Below, piece after piece: positions 27,488 to 36,004 of a stretch of DNA of 64,000 bases. Positions within the stretch are counted from its first letter, which is position 1; every line of letters begins with the position of its first letter. This stretch comes from Pseudescherichia sp031979925 (GTDB taxonomy: Bacteria; Pseudomonadota; Gammaproteobacteria; Enterobacterales; Enterobacteriaceae). A program made the translations under genes and the position numbers. The notes under the pieces were generated by a model. The model worked only from the letters and a program-made list of their open reading frames with translations. It did not search any database and was not told the DNA's origin. The stretch spans positions 1-64,000 of the forward strand of contig NZ_DALZFB010000007.1 of the NCBI RefSeq assembly GCF_031979925.1, read 5' to 3'.

Positions 27488-28219
27488 ATGAGTGAAATGA
27501 TTTATGGCATCCACGCGGTGCAGGCACTGCTGGAACGCGCCCCGGAGCGCTTTCAGGACGTTTATATTCTGAAAGGACGTGAAGATAAACGTCTGATGCC
27601 GCTGATCCATGCCCTGGAAGCCCAGGGCGTGACTATCCAGGTGGCGAGCCGCCAGTTTATGGATGAAAAAAGCGAAGGCGCGGTGCACCAGGGGATCATT
27701 GCACGGGTGAAGCCAGGGCGTCAGTATCAGGAGAACGATCTGCCGGATCTGATCGCCAGCCTCGATCGCCCCTTCTTCCTGATCCTTGACGGCGTGACCG
27801 ATCCGCATAACCTCGGGGCCTGCCTGCGCAGCGCCGACGCTGCTGGTGTCCATGCGGTGATCGTCCCGAAAGACCGCTCGGCCCAGCTGAACGCCACCGC
27901 GAAAAAAGTGGCCAGCGGCGCAGCAGAGAACGTGCCGCTGATCCGCGTGACCAACCTGGCGCGTACCATGCGTCTGTTACAGGAAGAGAATATCTGGATC
28001 GTCGGTACGGCGGGCGAAGCGGATCACACCCTGTTCCAGAGCAAAATGACCGGCCCGATGGCGCTGGTGATGGGCGCAGAGGGCGAAGGTATGCGCCGCC
28101 TGACCCGCGAGCACTGCGACGAACTGATCAGCATCCCGATGGCGGGCAGCGTCTCCTCGCTGAACGTCTCCGTGGCAACCGGCATCTGCCTGTTTGAAGC
28201 GGTCCGCCAGCGCGGCTAA
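27488..28219 (+). CDS. rlmB: 23S rRNA (guanosine-2'-O-)-methyltransferase RlmB
   Basis: Methylates the ribose of G2251 in the peptidyl-transferase P loop. The 243-aa SpoU-family protein has an L30-like N-terminal domain (1-75) and the SPOUT knot with ILDGVTDPHNLGACLRSADAAG, MGAEGEGMRRLT and IPMAGSVSSLNVSVATGI. A start at 27488 reproduces the E. coli MSEMIYGIHAVQALLE; the frame extends upstream to 27446 without homology. Confidence 0.97.
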   Translation: MSEMIYGIHAVQALLERAPERFQDVYILKGREDKRLMPLIHALEAQGVTIQVASRQFMDEKSEGAVHQGIIARVKPGRQYQENDLPDLIASLDRPFFLILDGVTDPHNLGACLRSADAAGVHAVIVPKDRSAQLNATAKKVASGAAENVPLIRVTNLARTMRLLQEENIWIVGTAGEADHTLFQSKMTGPMALVMGAEGEGMRRLTREHCDELISIPMAGSVSSLNVSVATGICLFEAVRQRG

Positions 28220-28234
28220 GCTTCGCTGTTACTT

Positions 28235-28260
28235 AACCACCCCATGGGGTGGTTTTTTTA
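28235..28260 (+). terminator. Rho-independent terminator after rlmB
   Basis: AACCACCCC (28235-28243) pairs with GGGGTGGTT (28246-28254), followed by a T-run. A very similar hairpin occurs again at 28928-28950, on the other side of the toxin-antitoxin pair. Confidence 0.93.
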
Positions 28261-28276
28261 TTTCTGTGTTGTGCTA

Positions 28277-28290
28277 CCGTGTATATACGG
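28277..28290 (+). promoter_or_regulatory. Palindrome upstream of antitoxin, likely autoregulatory operator
   Basis: CCGT and ACGG flank the AT centre GTATAT, giving a near-palindrome 20 bp before the antitoxin start and overlapping the expected promoter. Ribbon-helix-helix antitoxins normally bind such sites with their toxin; binding here is inferred. Confidence 0.5.
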
Positions 28291-28309
28291 CGTAACGATG
28301 AGGTGATAC

Positions 28310-28579
28310 ATGACGCAAGCAACCCTAAATCTACGAATTGACGCCAAACTAAAAGCTGATTTCCTGGAAGCGGCAAAGGCGATGGATCGTAATGGTTCAC
28401 AGCTCATCCGCGATTTTATGCGCGAGACTGTACAACGCCAGCATGATGCATGGTTCCGGGAGCAGGTGAAGGCAGGCATTATCCAGGCAGATCGTGGGGA
28501 CGTTCTTTCCGGCGAATCAGTCGAAGCAGCAGCAGCAGCGTGGCGTGAACAGGCAGAGAAGAAAATGGCTGGTGAGTAA
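28310..28579 (+). CDS. Type II antitoxin, ribbon-helix-helix family
   Basis: The 89-aa protein has an N-terminal ribbon-helix-helix (TLNLRIDAKLKADFLEAAKAMDRNGSQLIRDFM, about 5-40) and a charged, Ala/Glu-rich C-terminal toxin-binding tail. It overlaps the toxin start by one base (TAATG), the usual antitoxin-first arrangement. It is not present at this place in E. coli K-12 as I recall it, so it is an accessory insertion between rlmB and aidB. Confidence 0.85.
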   Translation: MTQATLNLRIDAKLKADFLEAAKAMDRNGSQLIRDFMRETVQRQHDAWFREQVKAGIIQADRGDVLSGESVEAAAAAWREQAEKKMAGE

Positions 28580-28857
28580 TGGAAATACTATGGACGCAGT
28601 TAGCCAATCAGGATAGGCAAAAAATTCGAGAATACATTGCAGAACATAATCTGCGCGCTGCCATTGAACTTGATGAGTTGATTGGCATGATGGCTACGAG
28701 TTTGCTCGACCAGCCGCTCAAGGCTCGCAGTGGGCGCGTGGCTGGCACAAGAGAATTGGTTATTCATCCTCATTTTATTTTGGTTTATCGCATTGAGCGT
28801 GAAACAGAAAATATAGTCATTATCCGCATCCTTCATACTGCTCAAAAGTGGCCTTGA
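28579..28857 (+). CDS. Type II toxin, RelE/ParE family
   Basis: The 92-aa protein has the RelE/ParE core: LANQDRQKIREYIAEHNLRAAIELDELI helical hairpin (about 8-36), GRVAGTRELVIHPHFILVYRIE strand region and the ending VIIRILHTAQKWP. The Arg in GTRELV and the C-terminal HTAQ segment are typical of the family. Whether it cuts mRNA on the ribosome or inhibits gyrase cannot be read from the sequence. Confidence 0.87.
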   Translation: MEILWTQLANQDRQKIREYIAEHNLRAAIELDELIGMMATSLLDQPLKARSGRVAGTRELVIHPHFILVYRIERETENIVIIRILHTAQKWP

Positions 28858-28870
28858 AGTTGATACAACT

Positions 28871-28904
28871 ATGTCGGGTGGCGCTTTGCTTACCCGACCT
28901 ACGG
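28871..28904. repeat. REP-like inverted repeat after the toxin gene
   Basis: GTCGGGT (28873-28879) pairs with ACCCGAC (28892-28898), with the CTACGG tail seen in the other REP elements of this window. The arms are diverged from the commoner GCCCGGC form. Confidence 0.65.
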
Positions 28905-28927
28905 AATCGTGCCTGGTCTTTAACCTG

Positions 28928-28951
28928 ACCACCCTGCGGGGTGGTTTTTTG
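28928..28951 (+). terminator. Rho-independent terminator upstream of aidB
   Basis: ACCACCC (28928-28934), loop TGCG, GGGTGGT (28939-28945), then a T-run. It probably ends toxin-antitoxin transcription and may be the ancestral rlmB terminator. Confidence 0.88.
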
Positions 28952-29023
28952 TGACCCCGGCTGCGGTCGAAAATTTCTCCCTATGCATACTGAATGGCAC
29001 CGCCATTGAACAGGGGAGAGAGT

Positions 29024-30658
29024 ATGCGCTGGCAAACCCATACCGTTTTCAATCAACCCATTCCGCTCAACAACAGCAACCTTTTTCTTTCTGATGCCTC
29101 GCTGCGCGACGCCGTTGCCCGGGAAGGGGCTAGCTGGGATGCGGAGCTGCTTGCAAGTATTGGGCAGCAGCTTGGCACGGCGGAGTCGCTGGAGCTGGGA
29201 CGGCTGGCGAACGCCAACCCGCCGGAGCTGTTGCGCTACGATCCCACCGGCGAGCGGCTTGACGACGTGCGCTTCCATCCAGCGTGGCATCTGCTAATGC
29301 AGGGGCTGTGTGCCAACCGCGTCCACAACCTCGCCTGGGAGGAGGAGGCCCGCGCCGGGGCGTTTGTCGCCCGCGCGGCGCGCTTTGTGCTCCATGCGCA
29401 AGTGGAGGCAGGCACCCTTTGCCCGATCACCATGACCTTTGCCGCCACGCCGCTGCTCCAGCAGGCGCTACCCGCGATTTTTCAGGAGTGGCTCAAACCG
29501 CTGCTGAGCGATCGCTACGACGCCCATCTGGCCCCCGGCGGGCAGAAGCGCGGGCTACTGATCGGCATGGGGATGACGGAGAAGCAGGGCGGCTCGGACG
29601 TGCTCAGCAACACCACCCGGGCAGAGCCGCTGACGCGTAAAGGCAGCGGCGAGGCCTACCGGTTGGTGGGCCACAAGTGGTTTTTCTCCGTGCCCCAGAG
29701 CGATGCCCATCTGGTGCTGGCCCAGGCGAAGGGCGGTCTCTCCTGTTTCTTCGTGCCGCGCTTTCTGCCCGACGGCACGCGCAACGCCCTGCGACTTGAA
29801 CGCCTGAAAGATAAGCTCGGCAACCGCTCCAACGCCAGCAGCGAAGTGGAGTTTTTAGACGCCACCGGCTGGCTGCTGGGGGAGGAGGGGGACGGCATCC
29901 GGCAGATCCTCAGGATGGGCGGCCTGACGCGCCTCGACTGCGCTCTGGGCAGCCACGGCCTGATGCGTCGGGCCTTCTCCGTTGCGCTCTATCATGCTCA
30001 TCAGCGGCAGGCGTTTGGCAAGCACCTGGTCGATCAGCCCCTGATGCGCGACGTACTCTCTCGCATGGCGCTGCAGCTGGAGGGGCAGACGGCGTTTCTG
30101 TTCCGCCTGGCGCGGGCGTGGGAGAGTCGGGAAAGCGTGCAGGAGACGCTGTGGGCGCGTCTGTTTACCCCAGTGGCGAAGTTTGCGGTGTGCAAGGCGG
30201 GGGTCCCCTTTGTCGCTGAGGCGATGGAGGTGCTGGGTGGCACGGGCTACTGTGAGGATAACGAGCTGCCTCGCCTCTATCGAGAGATGCCGGTCAACAG
30301 CATCTGGGAGGGCTCGGGCAATATTATGTGTCTCGACGTGATGCGGGTGCTGGGCAAGCAGCCTGGTGTGATGGAGCTGCTGAGTGAAAGCTTTGGAGAG
30401 GTGAAAGGTCAGGATCGCCACTTCGATCGCGCCTGGCGACGGCTTCAGCAGCGGCTGCATCGGCCGCAGGAGGCCCAGTCCCGGGAGATTACCCAGCAGC
30501 TCTACCTGCTGGGTGCCGGGGCGCAGATGCTGTGCCACGCCTCACCGCCCATCGCCCGGGCCTGGTGTCAGACCATGCTGGATACCCGTGGCGGCGCGCT
30601 GCTTAGCGCCCAGGTGCAAAATGACCTGCTGCTGCGCGCCACGGGCGGGGTAGGTTAA
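29024..30658 (+). CDS. aidB: Acyl-CoA dehydrogenase-like alkylation-response protein AidB
   Basis: A flavoprotein of the adaptive response to DNA methylation in E. coli, induced by methylated Ada; proposed to destroy alkylating agents or shield DNA. The 544-aa protein shows the acyl-CoA dehydrogenase core: CPITMTFAATP, GMTEKQGGSDV FAD segment, YRLVGHKWFFSVPQSDA and EGSGNIMCLDV. The start at 29024 gives MRWQTHTVFNQPIPLNNSN, equal to E. coli; the frame upstream to 28994 has no homology. I see no clear Ada box. Its stop overlaps the stop of the convergent chemoreceptor gene. Confidence 0.95.
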   Translation: MRWQTHTVFNQPIPLNNSNLFLSDASLRDAVAREGASWDAELLASIGQQLGTAESLELGRLANANPPELLRYDPTGERLDDVRFHPAWHLLMQGLCANRVHNLAWEEEARAGAFVARAARFVLHAQVEAGTLCPITMTFAATPLLQQALPAIFQEWLKPLLSDRYDAHLAPGGQKRGLLIGMGMTEKQGGSDVLSNTTRAEPLTRKGSGEAYRLVGHKWFFSVPQSDAHLVLAQAKGGLSCFFVPRFLPDGTRNALRLERLKDKLGNRSNASSEVEFLDATGWLLGEEGDGIRQILRMGGLTRLDCALGSHGLMRRAFSVALYHAHQRQAFGKHLVDQPLMRDVLSRMALQLEGQTAFLFRLARAWESRESVQETLWARLFTPVAKFAVCKAGVPFVAEAMEVLGGTGYCEDNELPRLYREMPVNSIWEGSGNIMCLDVMRVLGKQPGVMELLSESFGEVKGQDRHFDRAWRRLQQRLHRPQEAQSREITQQLYLLGAGAQMLCHASPPIARAWCQTMLDTRGGALLSAQVQNDLLLRATGGVG

Positions 30659-32580
30659 AGGCGGAACAGGCTGACCAGCTGCTTCAGGTGCGCCCCCTTT
30701 TCCTGCAGAGTCTGTGCCGTCTCTTCGCTACGGGAAACGCGCTCGGCGTTAACGTGGGTTGCATCACCGATATGGGTCATCGCCAGGTTTACCTGATTAA
30801 TCCCTGCCGACTGTTCGTGAGAGGCGTGATTAATCTCCGTGACCAGCTGGTTGATATTGCTCATGTGGTCGATGATCGACGTCATTGCCTGGCGCGTCTG
30901 CTCGGAGAGAGTGTGCCCTTCGGTGACCTTTTGCAACGTATCGTCGATCAGCGCCTCAATCTCTTTTACGGCGTTGGCGCTGCGGGCTGCAAGGGCGCGA
31001 ACCTCCTGCGCTACTACGGCAAAGCCCTTACCATGCTCACCGGCGCGGGCAGCTTCAACCGCGGCGTTCAGGGCGAGAATGTTAGTCTGGAAAGCAATTG
31101 ATTCAATAACTTGCGTGATATCCGCGATACGCTGGGAAGCGCTGCGAATATCGTTCATGGTGGCTACCGCACGCCCCACCGTCTGCCCGCCGCTCTGCAC
31201 CGCCTGTGAGGTTTCATTCACCAGGTGCTGCGTCTGCTCCATGCTGGCGGCGTTTTGCTGCACGGTGGCGGCAAGCTGCTCCATGCTGGCGGAGGTCTCC
31301 TCCACGCTGCTTGCCTGCTTGTTGATCTGCTCGCTGATTTCGCTGCTGTCCGCCGCCAGCGCGTTGGTGGCAAAGTGGATATCGCCTGCCGCCTCGCGAA
31401 CCTGTTGCACCATGTTTTGCAGGCCGTTGCCGATACCGTTGATAGCGTGAATCAGCTGGCCTACCTCATCCTGCCGCGTCGACGTCAGAGAGGCACGCAG
31501 ATCCCCGGAAGCGTAGGTCTGGGCAAGGGCTGTCACCTCGCGCAGCGGGCGCGTCAGCCAGCGGCGGGTAATGATCACAAACAGTGCGGCAAAGAGCAGA
31601 GAGACCAGCGCGCCGGCAATCAGGAACTGATTGCGCAGACGGGTAACGTCCTGCAGCAGTACGGCCTTATCGACTTCGCCGATAATCGTCCAGTTCCAGC
31701 CGGGCAGGGCAGTCCAGGAGACCAGCATCGTACGGCCATCCTTGCTCTTACGCTCCAGCGTGCCGGAGGCCAGGGTCAGCAGCTGATTTTCGGACTCTTC
31801 GCCCCACTGCGGACGCTGTCCCTCTTCACTGGCGTGGAACAGCCAGGTGCCGTAGTTTTTACCGGCGCTCCGGTTCAGCACAAAGAAGTGACCGCTCTCG
31901 CCCAGCCGACGCTGTAAGATCTTGTCACGCATAATGTCCCAGGAGTGGGTGATATCCACCCCCACGAACAGGATGGCAATGGTCTTTCCGCTGGCATCCT
32001 TCACCGGCTGGTACTGAGTGATATAGCGCTTGCCAAACAGCTGCGCGAGCCCGCGGTAGATATCGCCATGCAGCACGGGAGCCAGTGCTGGACTAGAGCT
32101 GTCCAGCTGCGTACCGATGGCCCGCTCGCCGTCCTCTTTGCGCAGGGAGGTCGCCACGCGCACAAAGTTATCGCCGTTGCGCACGAACAGTGTCGCAATC
32201 GAGCCGGTGCGCTGGAAGAAGTCGTCCGGAATAGCGTTATTTTCATGCAGCTCCGTCTCGCCGCCTTTCAGCAGAGGAACGGTGAGGCCGTTGATAGTAC
32301 GGGTCTGTGTTGCATCAAGAGAGACCGGCTGGGGAATAAAGGTGCTGAACTGGCGTGTGTAGCGCTCAACCTCTTCGCTGAGGCTGCTGCTAAACATTTC
32401 GACCATATCGGCCACGCCGGTAGCCTGACTATGCAGATCTTCAACAGCCAGCGCTTCAAGCTGCTGGCTTGCCTTGTGGCTCATTAGCGAGGTAAACAGC
32501 AGAAAGAGTGCTGCGACGCTGACGCCCGTCAGCAACGAAAGCTTTGTGCCTAAACCAGCACGTCGAATAAGAGCGTTCAT
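30655..32580 (-). CDS. Methyl-accepting chemotaxis protein with Cache-type sensor
   Basis: The 641-aa transducer has an N-terminal membrane helix (about 13-33), a periplasmic Cache-like sensor (about 35-310), a second membrane helix (about 315-338), a HAMP domain (RRWLTRPLREVTALAQTYASGDL) and a signalling domain with the invariant hairpin tip IAFQTNILALNAAVEAARAGEHGKGFAVVAQEVR. The C-terminus ends LVSLFRL with no NWETF CheR/CheB tether. The start at 32580 (MNALIRRAG) is preferred because the sigma-28 promoter at 32613-32639 puts the transcript start below the alternative at 32616. The gene is absent from this place in E. coli K-12, so it is an accessory receptor of unknown ligand. Confidence 0.93.
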   Translation of the reverse strand: MNALIRRAGLGTKLSLLTGVSVAALFLLFTSLMSHKASQQLEALAVEDLHSQATGVADMVEMFSSSLSEEVERYTRQFSTFIPQPVSLDATQTRTINGLTVPLLKGGETELHENNAIPDDFFQRTGSIATLFVRNGDNFVRVATSLRKEDGERAIGTQLDSSSPALAPVLHGDIYRGLAQLFGKRYITQYQPVKDASGKTIAILFVGVDITHSWDIMRDKILQRRLGESGHFFVLNRSAGKNYGTWLFHASEEGQRPQWGEESENQLLTLASGTLERKSKDGRTMLVSWTALPGWNWTIIGEVDKAVLLQDVTRLRNQFLIAGALVSLLFAALFVIITRRWLTRPLREVTALAQTYASGDLRASLTSTRQDEVGQLIHAINGIGNGLQNMVQQVREAAGDIHFATNALAADSSEISEQINKQASSVEETSASMEQLAATVQQNAASMEQTQHLVNETSQAVQSGGQTVGRAVATMNDIRSASQRIADITQVIESIAFQTNILALNAAVEAARAGEHGKGFAVVAQEVRALAARSANAVKEIEALIDDTLQKVTEGHTLSEQTRQAMTSIIDHMSNINQLVTEINHASHEQSAGINQVNLAMTHIGDATHVNAERVSRSEETAQTLQEKGAHLKQLVSLFRL

Positions 32581-32612
32581 ATAGTGTCCGTTGCCCGAGA
32601 AGTGTGGCTCGT

Positions 32613-32639
32613 TCAACGGCAGTTATGCGCTAACATTTA
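32613..32639 (-). promoter_or_regulatory. Sigma-28 (FliA) promoter for the chemoreceptor gene
   Basis: On the minus strand TAAATGTT (32639-32632), 11 bases, then GCCGTTGA (32620-32613). The consensus is TAAAGTTT-N11-GCCGATAA: six of eight match in each half with exact spacing. It lies about 33 bp before the chosen start. Confidence 0.72.
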
Positions 32640-32768
32640 GCAGATCTGTGTAACAAAATGTTACACGAATGTATTGGCACACTCACAATATGGTAATTAA
32701 AACGCAACAAAAAGGGTAGCCACCGTTTTTAGGGGGCGTTGCGCAGAAGACAATCAGGCTACATGGAT

Positions 32769-33044
32769 TCAGGCGTAGAGGATCGCCTGTGCCTGCCAGC
32801 TATTGGCGCTCTGTACCTCATCCATTTTGATGATGCGATACCAGGAGGCGCCCTGCTCATCGGCTTTCAGGGCAATGGCACGCTCTACATCCTGTACGCT
32901 ACCGGAAACATTGCTCACGGAGATAAGGCCGATCTCATTCAGGCCAGTTACGCAATCGGCGCTGGCGAACTCTGCAGACTGTGCGGTGGTGCTCACCAGA
33001 CCGACGGAGAGCAGCAGTGAAGTTAAAGCAAGAGATCGTTTCAT
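32769..33044 (-). CDS. yjfN: Periplasmic DUF1471 protein YjfN
   Basis: The 91-aa protein has a signal peptide (about 1-23, ending AQSAE) and a YhcN-type DUF1471 domain (EFASADCVTGLNEIGLISVSNVSGSVQDVERAIALKADEQGASWYRII). The E. coli homologue has been described as an activator of the periplasmic protease DegP. It is one of three DUF1471 genes in this window, with bsmA and yjfY. Confidence 0.92.
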   Translation of the reverse strand: MKRSLALTSLLLSVGLVSTTAQSAEFASADCVTGLNEIGLISVSNVSGSVQDVERAIALKADEQGASWYRIIKMDEVQSANSWQAQAILYA

Positions 33045-33150
33045 AAATCCGCTCCTTTTACATGTTCCTGACTAACCCTGAATGATTGTAAGTGGCAAAA
33101 AGTCTACGGACGCAAAGCAGTGTAAATATCCTTTAAAAAACAATGCACCG

Positions 33151-33480
33151 TTACTGACGATACAAAATGGCCTGTCCATATCGCTGACCGGGAACGATCG
33201 TCTCGTCATCCAGAAGGATAAGGTAATAGTCAGCCTTCATGGCCGCCGCTTTGGCTTTAATCTCCGACTCAACGTCCATTGGCGATCCACGCACCATCAC
33301 GCTGATGGTTTCTATTTTTTGTAGCCCCGCCGTCTGATTGCGGCTGATCTCTTGCGGCTGGTCACTTACTGGCGGCGCGGGATGCGGCGTACTTTGCAGC
33401 ATGCTACAGCCGCTAAGGATCAGCGCTAAAAATAGGGGGGTGAATCGATGCATCACTTTCTCTCGTTTGCCGATAGCCAT
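33151..33480 (-). CDS. bsmA: Biofilm/peroxide-response lipoprotein BsmA
   Basis: A 109-aa DUF1471 lipoprotein with lipobox LILSGC and the domain GLQKIETISVMVRGSPMDVESEIKAKAAAMKADYYLI. The E. coli counterpart (YjfO) affects biofilm and stress tolerance. Three in-frame starts exist (33495, 33480, 33453). 33480 has an AGGA ribosome-binding site and gives the E. coli length; 33453 also has a purine-rich SD. ATGGCTATC occurs twice in a row at the 5' end, so a small duplication may have created the first start. Confidence 0.88.
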   Translation of the reverse strand: MAIGKREKVMHRFTPLFLALILSGCSMLQSTPHPAPPVSDQPQEISRNQTAGLQKIETISVMVRGSPMDVESEIKAKAAAMKADYYLILLDDETIVPGQRYGQAILYRQ

Positions 33481-33674
33481 TTTCCTGATAGCCATAGTGT
33501 AGTGCGTCCTTTAATAACCTTATGGAGAATGTTCCCATTTTGTTAGCTCTCGCGTTATTTTCAGCTGTAAATAATGCGAAAGCGTAATGTACTTCTCACT
33601 GTTTTATTATATGCACGGCGGCTTGCGAAGAGCATGAGGACGTGGCATACCAAAGGCTTTATCAGGAGAGAGCC

Positions 33675-34421
33675 ATGATTGAACTTGAAACGCGCCAGCT
33701 GGCAGGCATTGAGATCCTGCACGCGACGCCTGCCGGAAAACGCGCCGTACCTTTGCCCACGGTGGTCTTTTATCACGGCTTTGGTTCATCAAAGCTGGTC
33801 TACAGCTACTTCGCCGTGGCGCTGGCGCAGGCGGGTTTTCGAGTGGTGATGCCCGACGCCCGCGACCACGGGGCGCGCTTTAACGGTGATGAGCAGGCGC
33901 GGCTGAGCCAGTTCTGGCAGATCTTACAGAGCAACTTTCATGAATTTCCGGCGCTGCGGGATGCGCTGGTGGATGAGGGCTGGGTTGCAGAGGGGCGTCT
34001 GGCGGTAGGCGGCGCGTCGATGGGCGGCATGACGGCGCTTGGCCTGATGACGCATCACCCGGAGCTGATCTGTGTGGCCAGCCTGATGGGCTCGGGCTAC
34101 TTTACCTCACTCGCTCGAACGCTGTTCCCACCGCAGGCAGAGACGGCCGCCGAGCTCAATGACATTATCGCCCCGTTGGTGGAGTGGGACGTAGAGGGGC
34201 ATCTGGCACAGCTTGCTTCCCGCCCGCTGCTGCTGTGGCACGGCGAAGAAGATGACGTGGTACCCGCTGAGGAATCGCACCGCCTGCACCGGGCGCTACA
34301 GGATGCAGATCGGGATCGGCATCTCACCTGCTGTTGGGAGACGGGAGTTCGCCATCGCATCACCCCGGCGGCGGTGGAGGCTACGGTAGATTTTTTCAAA
34401 GCGCATCTTTATGGTGGATAA
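33675..34421 (+). CDS. yjfP: Alpha/beta-hydrolase (esterase) YjfP
   Basis: A 248-aa alpha/beta-hydrolase with carboxylesterase activity reported for the E. coli homologue. The nucleophile elbow is GGASMGG, the oxyanion region is VVFYHGFGSS, the acid is probably Asp in HGEEDDVVP and the histidine is in GVRHRITP. The start at 33675 gives MIELETRQLAG, equivalent to E. coli; upstream frame to 33642 has no support. Confidence 0.93.
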   Translation: MIELETRQLAGIEILHATPAGKRAVPLPTVVFYHGFGSSKLVYSYFAVALAQAGFRVVMPDARDHGARFNGDEQARLSQFWQILQSNFHEFPALRDALVDEGWVAEGRLAVGGASMGGMTALGLMTHHPELICVASLMGSGYFTSLARTLFPPQAETAAELNDIIAPLVEWDVEGHLAQLASRPLLLWHGEEDDVVPAEESHRLHRALQDADRDRHLTCCWETGVRHRITPAAVEATVDFFKAHLYGG

Positions 34422-34508
34422 ATAAGTACACAATTTTACCCCGCTAACGTTATACTAAGGCAATGCACTACGCGCTTAGCGTGAATCTATATTAAGTGGA
34501 AGCTGCCT

Positions 34509-34778
34509 ATGTCACAAACCATGTCCCAGAAACTTGCCAGAGATAGCCTCGGAAATGCTGCAACGTTTGAGGGCGGTGTTTACGTAACGAAAAATGGTGT
34601 AGCAGAGCTATTCATCCAGACCGTCGCTGAGCGTGAGGTTGAGCTTAGGGAAATTGAACAAGAAAGAAATATAAATGCCCTCTTTAAACTGGGCATGCAG
34701 GCCAAAAAAGAGATCGCGGAAGGCAAAGGTATGACGCCTGAAGAGGTGTTAGAGAGGTTGCGTGCCGCAAGACGTTAA
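34509..34778 (+). CDS. Putative type II antitoxin (Phd/YefM-like)
   Basis: The 89-aa protein has a short beta segment GGVYVTKNGVAELFIQT reminiscent of Phd/YefM antitoxins, then a charged helical C-terminus ending KGMTPEEVLERLRAARR. A -10-like TATACT lies at 34451-34456. It is followed after 14 bp by a RelE/ParE-type toxin. The family assignment is by pattern only, and the role is inferred from the pair. Confidence 0.72.
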   Translation: MSQTMSQKLARDSLGNAATFEGGVYVTKNGVAELFIQTVAEREVELREIEQERNINALFKLGMQAKKEIAEGKGMTPEEVLERLRAARR

Positions 34779-34792
34779 CAGGGAGAAGTTAA

Positions 34793-35134
34793 GTGGCAAC
34801 AAAACCATATTCGGTCGTCATCGCGCCGTTAGCGTTACAGTGCCTGGCAGACATCGAGTCATACAAAAGCGGGACTATCGGCGCGCAGTCGGCTGCCCGC
34901 TTTGTTGATAATCTGCTGCTGGACTCGGTTGCATGCATTATTCAGGATCCTGAAAGGTATCGCTTTAACACCTACCTTTCAGATCGCGGCCTGATGTTGC
35001 GTGAGCGGCTTGATGTTGAAGGCGAGTATCGCGTGCTCTACGATTTTGACGGCACGCATATCGAGATACTGCTCTTCGTCAGTATGAAGCAAGATTTTAA
35101 CAAGCTGCTTTATCGCTACAACATCCTGAAATAA
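34793..35134 (+). CDS. Putative type II toxin, RelE/ParE superfamily
   Basis: The 113-aa protein has the family layout: N-terminal strand PYSVVIAP, helical pair LALQCLADIESYKSGTIGAQSAARFVDNLL, then strands ERLDVEGEYRVLYDFDGTHIEILLFV. The start codon is GTG at 34793 with the SD GGGAGAA upstream. It sits convergent to ulaR with 8 bp between stops. This module is unrelated in sequence to the one at 28310-28857 and is another insertion, between yjfP and the ula regulon. Confidence 0.8.
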   Translation: MATKPYSVVIAPLALQCLADIESYKSGTIGAQSAARFVDNLLLDSVACIIQDPERYRFNTYLSDRGLMLRERLDVEGEYRVLYDFDGTHIEILLFVSMKQDFNKLLYRYNILK

Positions 35135-35142
35135 CTTTTTTT

Positions 35143-35898
35143 CTAGACGCGCATCACCTTAATGCCCTGGGCCTCAAGCTGCTTAACCACCTCCGGGCTG
35201 GCCTGCTTGCCGGTGATAACAATATCGATCTGGTCTGCGCGGCTAAAGAGCATCCCGGCGCGCTCGCCGATCTTGCTGCTGTCCACCAGCACTACCAGCT
35301 TGCCTACAACGTTAAGCATCTTCTGCTCCGCCATCGCCGTCAGCATGTCGGTTTTATAGAGGCCATCGGTGGTCAGGCCGATGCCGCTGGTAAACATCCA
35401 GTGCCCGGCATAGAGGCTGTTTTCGCTGCCCTGGGGACTGAGAGTAATGGACTGGCTCTTGTTGTACTGCCCGCCCATAATCACCACGCTCTCATGCTCC
35501 TGATCGATCAGGTAGTTCGCCAGCGGCAGATAGTTAGTGATGATCTGCACCGGCCTGCCACACATCTCCCGCCCTAGCAAAAACGCCGTGGAGCCGCAGT
35601 TGATCACCACGCTTTCGCCCGCGTTAACCAGCAGCGCGGCCGCTTTGGCAATACGCACCTTCTCATCCAGATGCTGCGCCTGGTGAATATTCATCGGCGA
35701 CCAGCGTGGCCGCTGTTGGCTGATAGCTTCTGCACCGTTGCGCACCTTTTTCAGCCTGCCGCTTTCGTCGAGCTTGTTAATGTCACGCCGCGCCGTGGCC
35801 GGAGAGACGCCAAGCCGGTCAATGACCTGCTCAACGGTGACAAACCCGGTCTGCGCCAGCTGCTCGAGTAATATCTGGTGTCGTTGCGCTTCCGTCAT
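35143..35898 (-). CDS. ulaR: Ascorbate regulon repressor UlaR
   Basis: A 251-aa DeoR-family repressor of the ulaG and ulaABCDEF promoters, released by L-ascorbate-6-phosphate. It has a DeoR helix-turn-helix at 6-57 (TVEQVIDRLGVSPATARRDINKLDESGRL) and a sugar-phosphate sensor domain with VINCGSTAFLLGREM and VDSSKIGERAGM. It is near identical to E. coli UlaR in length and order. Confidence 0.96.
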   Translation of the reverse strand: MTEAQRHQILLEQLAQTGFVTVEQVIDRLGVSPATARRDINKLDESGRLKKVRNGAEAISQQRPRWSPMNIHQAQHLDEKVRIAKAAALLVNAGESVVINCGSTAFLLGREMCGRPVQIITNYLPLANYLIDQEHESVVIMGGQYNKSQSITLSPQGSENSLYAGHWMFTSGIGLTTDGLYKTDMLTAMAEQKMLNVVGKLVVLVDSSKIGERAGMLFSRADQIDIVITGKQASPEVVKQLEAQGIKVMRV

Positions 35899-35967
35899 GA
35901 GCTATTCCGATTAAAGATGATTCTTTACGATACTATTTGAAATAGCCGCAAATTACTAAGTTTTGAG

Positions 35968-35995
35968 TTAAAAAGTGCCGGGCCTGGCCGACACT
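35968..35995 (-). terminator. Terminator after ulaG (minus strand)
   Basis: Read on the minus strand, AGTGTCGG (35995-35988) pairs with CCGGCACT (35981-35974) with one mismatch, followed by TTTTAA. It separates ulaG from ulaR, so ulaR should have its own promoter in the rest of the gap. Confidence 0.7.
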
Positions 35996-36004
35996 CTTTG
36001 CATG

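Noticed and set aside
31225..31917. 230-aa open frame opposite the chemoreceptor
   Set aside because: Shadow of the conserved signalling domain on the minus strand.
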